Below, piece by piece: positions 51,467-59,585 of a stretch of DNA of 64,000 nucleotides; position 1 is the first letter of the stretch, and each line of letters starts with the position of its first letter. The position numbers and the translations under genes are program-made. A model generated the notes under the pieces. It was given only the letters and a program-made list of their open reading frames with translations, was not told the DNA's origin and ran no database searches. This stretch comes from F23-D06 sp963603365. Its GTDB lineage: Bacteria > Bacteroidota > Bacteroidia > Bacteroidales > WCHB1-69. The DNA lies in assembly GCA_963603365.1 (NCBI GenBank), contig CAVCMI010000037.1, forward strand, positions 1-64,000, in the 5' to 3' direction.

Positions 51467-52492
51467 CTATTCTTTGTTGCCGTTTTTGCCGAGGTCGTTC
51501 ACTTGCCGGAACAGTTCGGGCAGTTTGCGGCGATATACGATCAGGCGTCTTTCCTCGCTGAGCGGCACGGCAGGGTTCCCGAGATACATGCCCTGTTTCA
51601 GCGAATGGGACACGCCGGCCTGCGCGCCGACAACCACGCCGTCGTCAAGGCTGATGTGGCCGGCAATGCCGACTTGCCCGGCCAAGATGCAGTGCTTGCC
51701 CACTTTTGACGAACCGGCAATGCCGACTTGGGCTGCCATGCCGGTGCCTTCGCCGACGCTGACGTTGTGCGCTATCTGTACAAGGTTGTCAATCTTGACA
51801 TTGTCTTCGATGCGGGTCGAACCCATCGTGGCACGGTCAATGCAGGTGTTGGCCCCGATCTCCACATTGTTTCCGATTTCCACATTGCCGACCTGCGGAA
51901 TTTTGAGGTACTGCCCGTCTTGTGCGGCAAATCCGAAGCCGTCGGCCCCGATGACGCTGCCCGCGTGCAAGATGCAGTCCATGCCGATGACACAGCCGGC
52001 ATATACCTTGACGCCCGAGTTCAGGACGGTGCGGTCTCCGATTTTCACGTTGTCTCCTAAGCAGACTTGCGGATACAGCCGCACACCGTTCCCGACTGTC
52101 ACGTTTTCTCCGATGCTGACAAATTCGCCGATATAGACATTTTCGCCGATGTGGGCGGTGGGGGAAATGCATGCCTTGTCAGAGATGCCGGTTTTCTGGT
52201 TCTGCTGCATTGTCTCCTGATAAAAGCTGAGCAGTTTGGCGAATGCCAAATAGGAATTGTCAACCTTTATCAAGGTGCAGGGCACAGGATGCTCCGGTAC
52301 GAAGCCTTGATTGACGATGACCGCAGTGGCCTTCGTGTCGTATATGTAATGTGTGTATTTCGGGTTCGAGAGGAATGAAAGCCCGCCGGGCATTCCTTCC
52401 TCAATCTTGCAGACTGTTGTGATGATTCCGTCCGGATTTCCTGCAATTTCAGCCGAAAGCAGTTCGGCTATTTGAGAAACGGTATATTTCAT
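51467..52492 (-). CDS. lpxD: UDP-3-O-(3-hydroxyacyl)glucosamine N-acyltransferase
   Basis: A 341-residue LpxD that adds the second acyl chain in lipid A synthesis. An N-terminal uridine-binding domain (MKYTVSQIAELLSAEIAGNP) is followed by a left-handed hexapeptide helix (GENVYIGEFVSIGENVTVGN, GADGFGFA, IAHNVSVGEG, with the catalytic His) and a C-terminal helix (YRRKLPELFRQVNDLG). I use the ATG at 52492, as the upstream ATG would add eight residues. A TATTTTTG box lies 22 bp upstream. Confidence 0.96.
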   Translation of the reverse strand: MKYTVSQIAELLSAEIAGNPDGIITTVCKIEEGMPGGLSFLSNPKYTHYIYDTKATAVIVNQGFVPEHPVPCTLIKVDNSYLAFAKLLSFYQETMQQNQKTGISDKACISPTAHIGENVYIGEFVSIGENVTVGNGVRLYPQVCLGDNVKIGDRTVLNSGVKVYAGCVIGMDCILHAGSVIGADGFGFAAQDGQYLKIPQVGNVEIGNNVEIGANTCIDRATMGSTRIEDNVKIDNLVQIAHNVSVGEGTGMAAQVGIAGSSKVGKHCILAGQVGIAGHISLDDGVVVGAQAGVSHSLKQGMYLGNPAVPLSEERRLIVYRRKLPELFRQVNDLGKNGNKE

Positions 52493-52513
52493 TGCATTTT
52501 TTGAATTAGCGCG

Positions 52514-52521
52514 CAAAAATA
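52514..52521 (-). promoter_or_regulatory. -7 box for lpxD
   Basis: The minus strand reads TATTTTTG, a TAnnTTTG match 22 bp upstream of the chosen lpxD start. Confidence 0.55.
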
Positions 52522-52577
52522 CAAAAAAATGCTGTCCGATATGATTCCTTCAGAGGGTGTCCAGGGCTTGTGCCTTT

Positions 52578-52624
52578 GCCGTAAAACAAACGTGGTCTGA
52601 ACGTTTGCTCGTTCAGACCACGTT
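52578..52624 (-). terminator. Strong intrinsic terminator behind korB
   Basis: AACGTGGTCTGAAC (52589-52602) pairs with GTTCAGACCACGTT (52611-52624), a 14-bp stem. On the minus strand a T-rich tail (TTTGTTTTAC) follows. It separates the korAB unit from the lpxD promoter. Confidence 0.9.
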
Positions 52625-52677
52625 ATCCCAAAAACTTTTCCGATGCTTTATTGAATGCAAATAAAGCCCGTAGAGGG

Positions 52678-53715
52678 TTACACCTCCCAAGTGTCGCCGC
52701 TGTTCAGCAGGTCGTCCACGCAGGAGTAGGTTGCTTTGGACTTCACCTCTTCCATCTGTTTTTCAAACAGTTCGGTGTAGATCGGTTTTTTGACGGAACG
52801 GATGACGCCGAGAGCCACGGGCATATCGCCTTTCATGCGGGCCAGCATCATGTGGATGCCCGTATCTTCGGTGGTCTCGTCATGCACGAGCAGGTCTTTC
52901 TCGGTGATGCCGTTTTCGCCCAGCTTGACCACTTCGAGTGCGGTGCCGTTAAAGCGGATGCCCTTGTCGCGGTTCTTGCCGAAGATCATAGGCTTTCCGT
53001 GTTCAAGCACGATGGTGCGGTCTTCCCTCCATTCGCGGTTGGTGACGGCGTCGTGCGTCTTGTCGTTGAAGATTACGCAGTTCTGCAGCACTTCCACGAC
53101 AGAGGTGCCGAAATGGTCTGCGGCCTGTTCCATGATGTCAGAAATGAGTTTCGGGTTCACGTCGATGGCGCGGGCGAAGAATGTGCCCTGGGCGCCCATG
53201 ATCAGTTCGCCGGGAATGAAAGGGTACTCGATGGTTCCGTAAGGGGATGTCTTTGTAATCTTCCCGAACTTTGTGGTAGGGGAGTACTGGCCTTTGGTGA
53301 GGCCGTAGATCTCGTTGTTGAAAAGCGTGATGTTCACGTCAAGGTTGCGGCGCACGATGTGGATGAGGTGGTTGCCGCCGATGGCCATAGAGTCGCCGTC
53401 GCCCATGTTGATCCAGACGCTCAGCGACGGGTTGGCGATTTTCATGCCCGTGGCAATGGCGCAGGCGCGGCCGTGGATGCCGTGGAAGCCGTAAGTCTCA
53501 ACATAATACGGGATACGCGACGAACAGCCGATGCCGGAAACCATGACGATATTCTCTTTCTTGTGGCGTGTCTTAGGGAATGTCTGCTGCAACGAGGCGA
53601 GGATGGCATGGTTGCCGCATCCGGGACACCATTTCACCATCTGGTCGTTGAGGAAATCTGCTTTTACTAAATCTACGTCCGTTTCAGGAACATAATGTCT
53701 TTCCATCTGTTTCAT
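52678..53715 (-). CDS. korB: 2-oxoglutarate:ferredoxin oxidoreductase, beta subunit
   Basis: A 345-residue KorB. The TPP and iron-sulfur region begins MVKWCPGCGNHAILASLQQ, and the TPP-magnesium motif is MGDGDSMAIGGNHLIHIVRR. With KorA it converts 2-oxoglutarate and CoA to succinyl-CoA and CO2, with ferredoxin as acceptor, or runs in reverse. The gene starts 3 bp after korA; it may also begin at the internal ATG at 53706. Related oxoacid substrates are possible but the KorAB pairing is typical. Confidence 0.95.
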   Translation of the reverse strand: MKQMERHYVPETDVDLVKADFLNDQMVKWCPGCGNHAILASLQQTFPKTRHKKENIVMVSGIGCSSRIPYYVETYGFHGIHGRACAIATGMKIANPSLSVWINMGDGDSMAIGGNHLIHIVRRNLDVNITLFNNEIYGLTKGQYSPTTKFGKITKTSPYGTIEYPFIPGELIMGAQGTFFARAIDVNPKLISDIMEQAADHFGTSVVEVLQNCVIFNDKTHDAVTNREWREDRTIVLEHGKPMIFGKNRDKGIRFNGTALEVVKLGENGITEKDLLVHDETTEDTGIHMMLARMKGDMPVALGVIRSVKKPIYTELFEKQMEEVKSKATYSCVDDLLNSGDTWEV

Positions 53716-53718
53716 CGC

Positions 53719-55563
53719 TTATTCTCCTAATATTTCGTTAAACTTTTCTTTTAATTCATGTATCTCGAACGGCAGCCCCATGACTTTGTTGTACTGGTGC
53801 ATAGGATACTGCGGGAATTTGCTTCTCAGATAGCCGAGGAATTGTCCGCAGTTGAGTTCGCAAACCACGATTTTCTTGTATTTCTTCAGGATGTCCTCGG
53901 TATTTCTGGGCAGCGGGGAGATGTAGTTGAAGTGGGCGTATGCCACTTTCTTGCCTTCGGCGTTCATTTCGTTCACGGCCAAGGTCAGGGCGCCGGCAGT
54001 GCCGCCCCATCCGATCACCAGCAAGTCGCCGTCCGGGTCGCCTTTCACTTCCTGTTCCGGAATGCAGTTGGCGACACGGTTCACTTTCTCCTGTCTGCAG
54101 TAAACCATCGTTGCGTGGTTCTCCGGGTCTGTGGATAGGTTGCCTTTACCGTTCTCCTTCTCCAGGCCGCCAACACGGTGACGCAGACCTGCCATGCCGG
54201 GGATTGCCCATTGGCGAGCCAATGTTTCCGGGTCGCGGCGGTAAGGCTGGAAGTCAGGGTCGTTTTCTTTTGCGAACGGCGGATGTATTTCAGGGAGGTC
54301 GGCCACTTTGGGGATTCTGAACAGTTGGGAGCCGTTGCCGAGGTAGCCGTCAGAGAGCAGGATGGCAGGGGTCATGTGCTCCAAGGAGAGTTTGGCAGCC
54401 ATGTATGCCCAATAGAAGCAGTTGGCCGAGGAGGAAGCGGCTACCACGATGCATGGCGCTTCGCCGTTCCTGCCGTACAGGGCCTGGGCAAGGTCAGACT
54501 GCTCTGTCTTGGTGGGAAGGCCGGTAGATGGTCCGCCGCGCTGCACGTCGATGACCACAAGCGGCAGCTCGGTCATGACGGCCAGGCCGAGGGCTTCGCT
54601 CTTCAGAGAGAGCCCGGGGCCGGAAGTGGATGTGCAGGCAAGCGCGCCGGCATAGGAGGCGCCAATGGCCGAACAGATGCCGGCAATCTCGTCTTCGGCC
54701 TGGAAGACACGCGCGCCGAGCGGTTTGTGCTTGGCCAGTTCCACCATGATGTCCGTGGCCGGCGTGATAGGATATGATCCCAAAAACAAGGTGAGCCCCG
54801 CTCTCTCGGCAGCAGCCAAAAGACCCCACGCCGTGGCTACGTTGCCCGTGATGTTGCGGTATCGGCCTTTCTGCATGTGCGTGTGCGAAATCTCAACTAC
54901 ACGAGGACGGATGAGCTCGAGCTTCTCGGCAAATTCAAATCCCTCGTTCAGTACGGCCTTGTTCAACGCGATGATTTCAGGCTTCTTTGCGAACTTCCTC
55001 TCCAGATAGGCCTCGGTCTGCTTGAGCGTCTTGTGCGTCAAGAAGAAGACGATGCCCAATGCAAACATGTTGCGGCATTTCTCCGAAGTCTTCAGGTCTG
55101 CACCCATGTCCTTGCCTATCCGTTTGGTGAATGAGGTGATCGGGGCTTTCACAATCAGATATTCGCGCTCCAGCTCATCGGTGAACGGCGACTCGGTGTA
55201 GCCCGCTTTCTCAAGGGCTTCGGAAGTGAAGGTGTCGATGTCAACAATGACTGTCGAGCCTTTCTTCGCCCATTTGAGGTTTGACTTGAATGAGGCCGGG
55301 TTCATCGCCACTAAAAAGTCGCACTTGTCGCCAGAACTGTAGATGTGTGAGCCGACGTGGACCTGATATCCGGAAACGCCGGCAATGGTGTTGTGCGGCG
55401 CGCGGATCTCGGCAGGATAGTCAGGAAACGTGGCTATGTCGTTGCCTGTCAACGCTGCAGTATCCGAAAACAGCGTGCCGGAAAGCTGCATTCCGTCACC
55501 AGAGTCTCCAACAAACTTGACGACAATGTCGTCTCTGTTTTGAATGTTCGTGTCTGTTGCCAT
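53719..55563 (-). CDS. korA: 2-oxoglutarate:ferredoxin oxidoreductase, fused gamma-alpha subunit
   Basis: A 614-residue subunit. Residues 1 to about 190 form the gamma domain (VKFVGDSGDGMQLSGTLFSD, FPDYPAEIRAPHNTIAGVSG). The alpha (pyrimidine-binding) domain follows with GSYPITPATDIMVELAKH, AEDEIAGICSAIGASYAGA, TSGPGLSLKSEALGLAVMTE, and a C-terminal transketolase-like domain (VIGWGGTAGALTLAVNEMNA, NCGQFLGYLRSKFPQYPM). The oxygen-sensitive enzyme indicates anaerobic metabolism. A TACTTTTG box lies 79 bp upstream. Confidence 0.96.
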   Translation of the reverse strand: MATDTNIQNRDDIVVKFVGDSGDGMQLSGTLFSDTAALTGNDIATFPDYPAEIRAPHNTIAGVSGYQVHVGSHIYSSGDKCDFLVAMNPASFKSNLKWAKKGSTVIVDIDTFTSEALEKAGYTESPFTDELEREYLIVKAPITSFTKRIGKDMGADLKTSEKCRNMFALGIVFFLTHKTLKQTEAYLERKFAKKPEIIALNKAVLNEGFEFAEKLELIRPRVVEISHTHMQKGRYRNITGNVATAWGLLAAAERAGLTLFLGSYPITPATDIMVELAKHKPLGARVFQAEDEIAGICSAIGASYAGALACTSTSGPGLSLKSEALGLAVMTELPLVVIDVQRGGPSTGLPTKTEQSDLAQALYGRNGEAPCIVVAASSSANCFYWAYMAAKLSLEHMTPAILLSDGYLGNGSQLFRIPKVADLPEIHPPFAKENDPDFQPYRRDPETLARQWAIPGMAGLRHRVGGLEKENGKGNLSTDPENHATMVYCRQEKVNRVANCIPEQEVKGDPDGDLLVIGWGGTAGALTLAVNEMNAEGKKVAYAHFNYISPLPRNTEDILKKYKKIVVCELNCGQFLGYLRSKFPQYPMHQYNKVMGLPFEIHELKEKFNEILGE

Positions 55564-55641
55564 AAATTTTTTTGGTTTATGTATTTAATTATTTGATTGT
55601 CTGTAATTTAAAATAAAAATGTTCCCTGTTTTAAAACGCCG

Positions 55642-55649
55642 CAAAAGTA
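55642..55649 (-). promoter_or_regulatory. -7 box for korAB
   Basis: The minus strand reads TACTTTTG, a TAnnTTTG match 79 bp upstream of korA. Confidence 0.5.
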
Positions 55650-55750
55650 ATTATTTCTTTTAATAAAACAAAGACTTGTCTTTTAAGTGATTTTTGGCAT
55701 ATTTCAGGAAAAATGAAGATGCAAAAAGACCACAAGACGTTTTTTTGTGA

Positions 55751-55758
55751 TATCTTTG
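55751..55758 (+). promoter_or_regulatory. -7 box for the unknown gene at 55771
   Basis: TATCTTTG matches TAnnTTTG only 12 bp before the ATG, which implies a leader of just a few bases. Confidence 0.5.
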
Positions 55759-55770
55759 CATTCCCGAATT

Positions 55771-56472
55771 ATGCCAGTCAATGATACGATAACAATTGCC
55801 TCCGGCAGTGCCGGAAACATACAGCGCTGCACGATGCTTTTGCTGCGTTCCGATGAGAGTTTCCTGAAGTTTATGCTGCGGCTGGAGCATTTGCTGGATG
55901 TGGACATCTCCTTTCTGAAGTTCGTCCCTGAACTTGGCCCCGAAGAGACCGCTTTCCCGGCGTCTTGGGCTTTCACCCTCTCTGCCGGCAAGTTCAAGAA
56001 TGTGACGGCGAAGATGGCTGTGATGGCCAACAAGACCACGCTGGACGGTGACGCCGCCGCCGACGGGGCCGGCGTGTGGAGCCTGTTCGATGAGCTGCAG
56101 TTTTTCATCAACAGCAACGGCAGGAGGTTTTATACCGCCGCCCACACGGATTACGATTACCTTATTATGCTTTATGGCGGCAAGTCCGATTTTGCGGAAA
56201 AAGCGAAAACGGCGCTTTCGCGGCATAAGGATTTTGACCTGCATGACTTGTCTGTCAACAATTACGAAGACATTATGCCAAGCAAGACCTCATTGCCTCC
56301 GATCACGGATTGGGTTGACTATATGGAACAGTGCATCGATGAGGCATTGGAGGGGGTTACAAGGCTGAAAACCCGCGATAGGCAAATACCTAAATGCAAC
56401 AGAATGTATGACCGCGATTTCCCTGTCAGCCAGACGATAACAAGTCCGTTGCTTTACCGCGAGGATGTCTGA
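55771..56472 (+). CDS. Unknown 233-residue cytoplasmic protein
   Basis: I do not recognise this protein. It has no signal peptide or membrane segment. Notable stretches are TIASGSAGNIQRCTMLLLRS, FLKFVPELGPEETAF, AHTDYDYLIMLYGGKSDFAE and the C-terminal LKTRDRQIPKCNRMYDRDFP. I start it at the ATG at 55771, immediately behind a TATCTTTG box; the longer frame would start inside the promoter. It stands alone between korA and gldH. Confidence 0.65.
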   Translation: MPVNDTITIASGSAGNIQRCTMLLLRSDESFLKFMLRLEHLLDVDISFLKFVPELGPEETAFPASWAFTLSAGKFKNVTAKMAVMANKTTLDGDAAADGAGVWSLFDELQFFINSNGRRFYTAAHTDYDYLIMLYGGKSDFAEKAKTALSRHKDFDLHDLSVNNYEDIMPSKTSLPPITDWVDYMEQCIDEALEGVTRLKTRDRQIPKCNRMYDRDFPVSQTITSPLLYREDV

Positions 56473-56498
56473 GATGCGTTTCCGCGATGGAATGCCCG

Positions 56499-57008
56499 TT
56501 ATTTCCGCTTCCCGTCAGCCGGGACAACGCGCAAGGTGAGGCTGCTGAAGCCGTAGTTGTCGTATTTCTCGGATTTCCGGTAGAAACTGATGCGGTAGTT
56601 GCCCGGCTGGTTGAGCCTTTTCCTTGGGAATGCCACCAAAGTGCGGGAACATCCGCTGCCTTTGTGCTCCGTCGGGATGACAACCCCGCGCTCGGGCGCC
56701 CTGAGGTCGATGAGACTGGACACGTAAGTCTTCATGCTGTCCGGATAGACTAACGTGATGGAGACGGGGATCTCGGAAAGCACAGCTACGGCGCTGTCGT
56801 ATGCAAGCGTGAACTCAATGCGGTAGTCTTTTGACGTGTCTGTTATGGTGAAGGGAAAATCGATGACTTGTTCGGGGTATGACCAGTTCTGTTGCTTGAA
56901 GGTGTGTGTCACCTCGATGTCTTCCTGCTTCTGGGAAGAATGGCAGGCGGACAGCAACAAGAGCGGGGCGGCAATCAGCGCAATTGTTGTTTTTATTATG
57001 TTTTTCAT
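56499..57008 (-). CDS. gldH: Gliding motility lipoprotein GldH
   Basis: A 169-residue lipoprotein (signal with lipobox LLLSAC). The GldH pattern is seen: WSYPEQVIDFPFTITDTSKD, then SITLVYPDS, SSLIDLRAPERG and YRISFYRKSEKYDNYGFSSL. GldH is needed for gliding and for stable T9SS function in Flavobacterium; non-gliding Bacteroidales keep it as a membrane lipoprotein. Its promoter faces the RNase H gene in an overlapping divergent pair. Confidence 0.88.
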   Translation of the reverse strand: MKNIIKTTIALIAAPLLLLSACHSSQKQEDIEVTHTFKQQNWSYPEQVIDFPFTITDTSKDYRIEFTLAYDSAVAVLSEIPVSITLVYPDSMKTYVSSLIDLRAPERGVVIPTEHKGSGCSRTLVAFPRKRLNQPGNYRISFYRKSEKYDNYGFSSLTLRVVPADGKRK

Positions 57009-57031
57009 ATCTGAATTTTAAAAAATAATTT

Positions 57032-57039
57032 TATTTTTG
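57032..57039 (+). promoter_or_regulatory. -7 box for RNase HI
   Basis: TATTTTTG matches TAnnTTTG, 55 bp upstream of rnhA. It overlaps the leader region of the divergent gldH promoter. Confidence 0.55.
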
Positions 57040-57071
57040 CATCCATTTTGGCGACTGGGCGAAAAGAGCCG

Positions 57072-57079
57072 CAAAAATA
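57072..57079 (-). promoter_or_regulatory. -7 box for gldH
   Basis: The minus strand reads TATTTTTG, a TAnnTTTG match 63 bp upstream of gldH. The two divergent boxes lie only 32 bp apart. Confidence 0.55.
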
Positions 57080-57094
57080 CGAAATTAACGAAAG

Positions 57095-57736
57095 ATGACA
57101 GAAAAGAAAAAATACTATGTGGTTTGGGACGGTTTAAAGACCGGTGTTTTCGACAATTGGCCGGAGTGCCGGAAGCAGGTTTTCAAATACAATCACGCTA
57201 AATACAAGTCGTTCGACAAGATCGAGGATGCGAAGTCCGCATTCAGCGAGGGGTATGAGGTCTATTACCGGAATCACCCCTCTCCTGCGAGCGGCATTCC
57301 TGTGCGAATGCTGCACGAGGGCGACGCCAAGCCGGTATTGGACAGCCTATGCGTGGATGCGGCATGCAACATGGTGACCAAGGTGATGGAATACCGGGGG
57401 GTATATGCGGCAACCCGTGAAGTGTGGTTCCACAAAGGCCCTTTCGTCAATGCCTCCAACAATATCGGCGAGTTTTTGGCGCTGGTGCACGGCCTCGCCT
57501 TGTTGAAACAGAAGAATCTCAGCATCCCGGTCTATACCGACAGCATTACGGCCATTTCGTGGGTCCGGCACAAGAAGCACAAGTCAATCGTGTTGCCTAC
57601 CGCAGAGAACGCCTTGCTTTTCGACTTGCTGGAGCGCGCCGAGAACTGGCTGAAGAACAATACGTTCACTAATCCTATTTATAAGTGGAACACCCCCCTT
57701 TGGGGCGAAATCCCCGCCGACTTCGGGCGGAAGTAG
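57095..57736 (+). CDS. rnhA: Ribonuclease HI with viroplasmin (hybrid-binding) domain
   Basis: A 213-residue protein: an N-terminal viroplasmin/RNase H1 N-domain (KKYYVVWDGLKTGVFDNWPE, YKSFDKIEDAKSAF) that binds RNA-DNA hybrids, then an RNase H fold with catalytic acidic residues in LCVDAA, NNIGEFLALVHGL, VYTDSITAISWV and a C-terminal ADFGRK. It removes RNA primers and R-loops. Its end overlaps the convergent radical SAM gene by 62 bp. Confidence 0.92.
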   Translation: MTEKKKYYVVWDGLKTGVFDNWPECRKQVFKYNHAKYKSFDKIEDAKSAFSEGYEVYYRNHPSPASGIPVRMLHEGDAKPVLDSLCVDAACNMVTKVMEYRGVYAATREVWFHKGPFVNASNNIGEFLALVHGLALLKQKNLSIPVYTDSITAISWVRHKKHKSIVLPTAENALLFDLLERAENWLKNNTFTNPIYKWNTPLWGEIPADFGRK

Positions 57737-59498
57737 GCCTGTCGTTGTTCCGGGCTTTTTTTTCAGGGAAAAAACAACTGTGTTGCCTGCGCCGTTCCTC
57801 AAGGCTGTGTGCCGTATGCACCGGCTTGCCGGTATAGGGGTCGTAGCCAAGATAATAGACCGCTGTCGAGAATGTCATAGGGGTTGGGGTGAAGGCTTGC
57901 ACATGGTCGGTGACCAGTCGGTATTTGCGGGCGGTCTTGCTCAAGGCAGCCATCTTCTGCACGGTGCAGCCGGGGTGCGAGGAGATGAAGTAAGGTATTA
58001 ACTGCTGCCTTTTGCCGCATTTCCGGTTCTCTTCGTTGAATCTGTCCAGGAAATCGACAAAGGCTTCAAATGCGGGCTTGCGCATTAAGGTCAGAACCTC
58101 ATCGTCGGTGTGCTCGGGCGCGACTTTCAGCCTCCCCGAAACGTGTCTGCCCACCACTTGGTGCAGGTATTCGCCGGTCCCGTTCTGCCGTTCGTTGTCG
58201 CTGCCGTGCCCGAGCAGCATTTCGTAGCGTATGCCGCTGCCGATGGTGACATGCCGCACCCCGTCCAACTGTTCAACCTTTTGGTACAGCCGGGTGAGCG
58301 GATGGTGGTCCGTCTGCAGATTCGGGCAGATGCGCGGCGTCAGGCAGGACGGACGAGGGCATCTGTTGCACTTTCCGGTGTCTTTGCCTCCCATCCGGAA
58401 CATGTTGGCAGAGGGCCCGCCAAGGTCGCTGATGTGCCCCTTAAAGTAGTCTCTTCGGATGAGGTCCGCGACTTCGGCGAGGATTGACTCTTCGGAGCGT
58501 GACGATATCTGCTTGCCCTGATGTGCGGCGATGGCACAGAACCCGCATCCGCCGAAACATCCACGGTGTATGGTGACGGAGTTCTTGATCATCTCGAAAG
58601 CAGGGATGTCCCCGCGCTTGAGGTATTTGGGATGCGGCGCATTCATCATGCGGTCAAACAGGGCGAAACGGTCCATCTCCTCTTCGGTGGCGGGAGGGTA
58701 GGGCGGGTTCACGATGATGTAGCGGCCGTTGCAAGGCTGTATGATCATTCGTTGCTCCCGTTTGTTGGATTCTGTTTCAAAACGCACGAAATCCTCGCCG
58801 TACTTATGTTTGTCCAGCAGTTCTTCCTCGTAGGCGTGAAGCAGGACGGGATTGTCCCCGGCGTAAGGCTCAAGGTTTGTGTCAAGGAAGGCGATCTGCG
58901 GGCAGCGGTGCAGGTTCTGCCGCCAGTCAGGGTGGCGCAGCATCCGGGCAAGTTCAACTATTGGGCGCTCGCCCATGCCGTAAACCAGGATGTCGGCCCG
59001 GCTGTCTGACAATACCGACGGCTTGAGGCTGTCGCTCCAATAGTCGTAATGGGAGAGCCGCCTCATGGAAGCCTCAATCCCGCCGATCACGACGGGCACG
59101 TCGGGGAACAGTTCCTTCAGGATGCGCGAATAGACGGTGACGGCATAGTCGGGGCGGAACCCCGCCGCGCCGCCTGCCGTGTAGGCGTCGTCGCTGCGCA
59201 GACGCTTGTCGGCTGTGTAGTGGTTGACCATCGAATCCATATTGCCGGAGGTGACGCCGAAGAAAAGTCTTGGCTTGCCCAGCTTCTTGAAGTCGCGGAG
59301 GTCGTCTTGCCAGTTGGGTTGCGGCAGGATGGCCACACGCAGCCCCTCCCGTTCCAGGGTGCGCCCGATGACGGCGGCGGCGAATGAGGGGTGGTCAACG
59401 TAAGCGTCGCCGCTGACTATGACAACGTCAACATAGTCCCAGCCGAGATAGTCGAGCTCTTTTTTGGTGATAGGGAGGAAATGTTTGCGTTCCGGCAT
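57675..59498 (-). CDS. ygiQ: YgiQ-family radical SAM protein
   Basis: A 607-residue protein. The radical SAM cluster-binding motif is HRGCFGGCGFCAIAAHQGK (CxxxCxxC), preceded by a domain with FLPITKKELDYLGWDYVDVV and VVIGGIEASMRRLSHYDYWS and followed by YFISSHPGCTVQKM. The reaction of YgiQ proteins is unknown. I start at the ATG at 59498, because the longer frame would start inside the rocD terminator. The last 20 codons overlap the rnhA gene, convergent. The C-terminus is basic (ARSRRGFRPKGG). Confidence 0.92.
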   Translation of the reverse strand: MPERKHFLPITKKELDYLGWDYVDVVIVSGDAYVDHPSFAAAVIGRTLEREGLRVAILPQPNWQDDLRDFKKLGKPRLFFGVTSGNMDSMVNHYTADKRLRSDDAYTAGGAAGFRPDYAVTVYSRILKELFPDVPVVIGGIEASMRRLSHYDYWSDSLKPSVLSDSRADILVYGMGERPIVELARMLRHPDWRQNLHRCPQIAFLDTNLEPYAGDNPVLLHAYEEELLDKHKYGEDFVRFETESNKREQRMIIQPCNGRYIIVNPPYPPATEEEMDRFALFDRMMNAPHPKYLKRGDIPAFEMIKNSVTIHRGCFGGCGFCAIAAHQGKQISSRSEESILAEVADLIRRDYFKGHISDLGGPSANMFRMGGKDTGKCNRCPRPSCLTPRICPNLQTDHHPLTRLYQKVEQLDGVRHVTIGSGIRYEMLLGHGSDNERQNGTGEYLHQVVGRHVSGRLKVAPEHTDDEVLTLMRKPAFEAFVDFLDRFNEENRKCGKRQQLIPYFISSHPGCTVQKMAALSKTARKYRLVTDHVQAFTPTPMTFSTAVYYLGYDPYTGKPVHTAHSLEERRRQHSCFFPEKKARNNDRPTSARSRRGFRPKGGCSTYK

Positions 59499-59521
59499 GT
59501 TTGTTTGCGGGTGTTTGTGGA

Positions 59522-59562
59522 GAAAAAACAAGAGGGTAACGCCCCTTCCGGGGGTACCCTCT
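59522..59562 (-). terminator. Intrinsic terminator behind rocD
   Basis: AGAGGGTA (59531-59538) pairs with TACCCTCT (59555-59562), extended by a GCCCC/GGGG inner pair. On the minus strand the stem runs into CTTGTTTTTTCT. It ends rocD transcripts before the ygiQ start codon. Confidence 0.85.
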
Positions 59563-59585
59563 GTGCAATGATACGGCTGCGGCTT

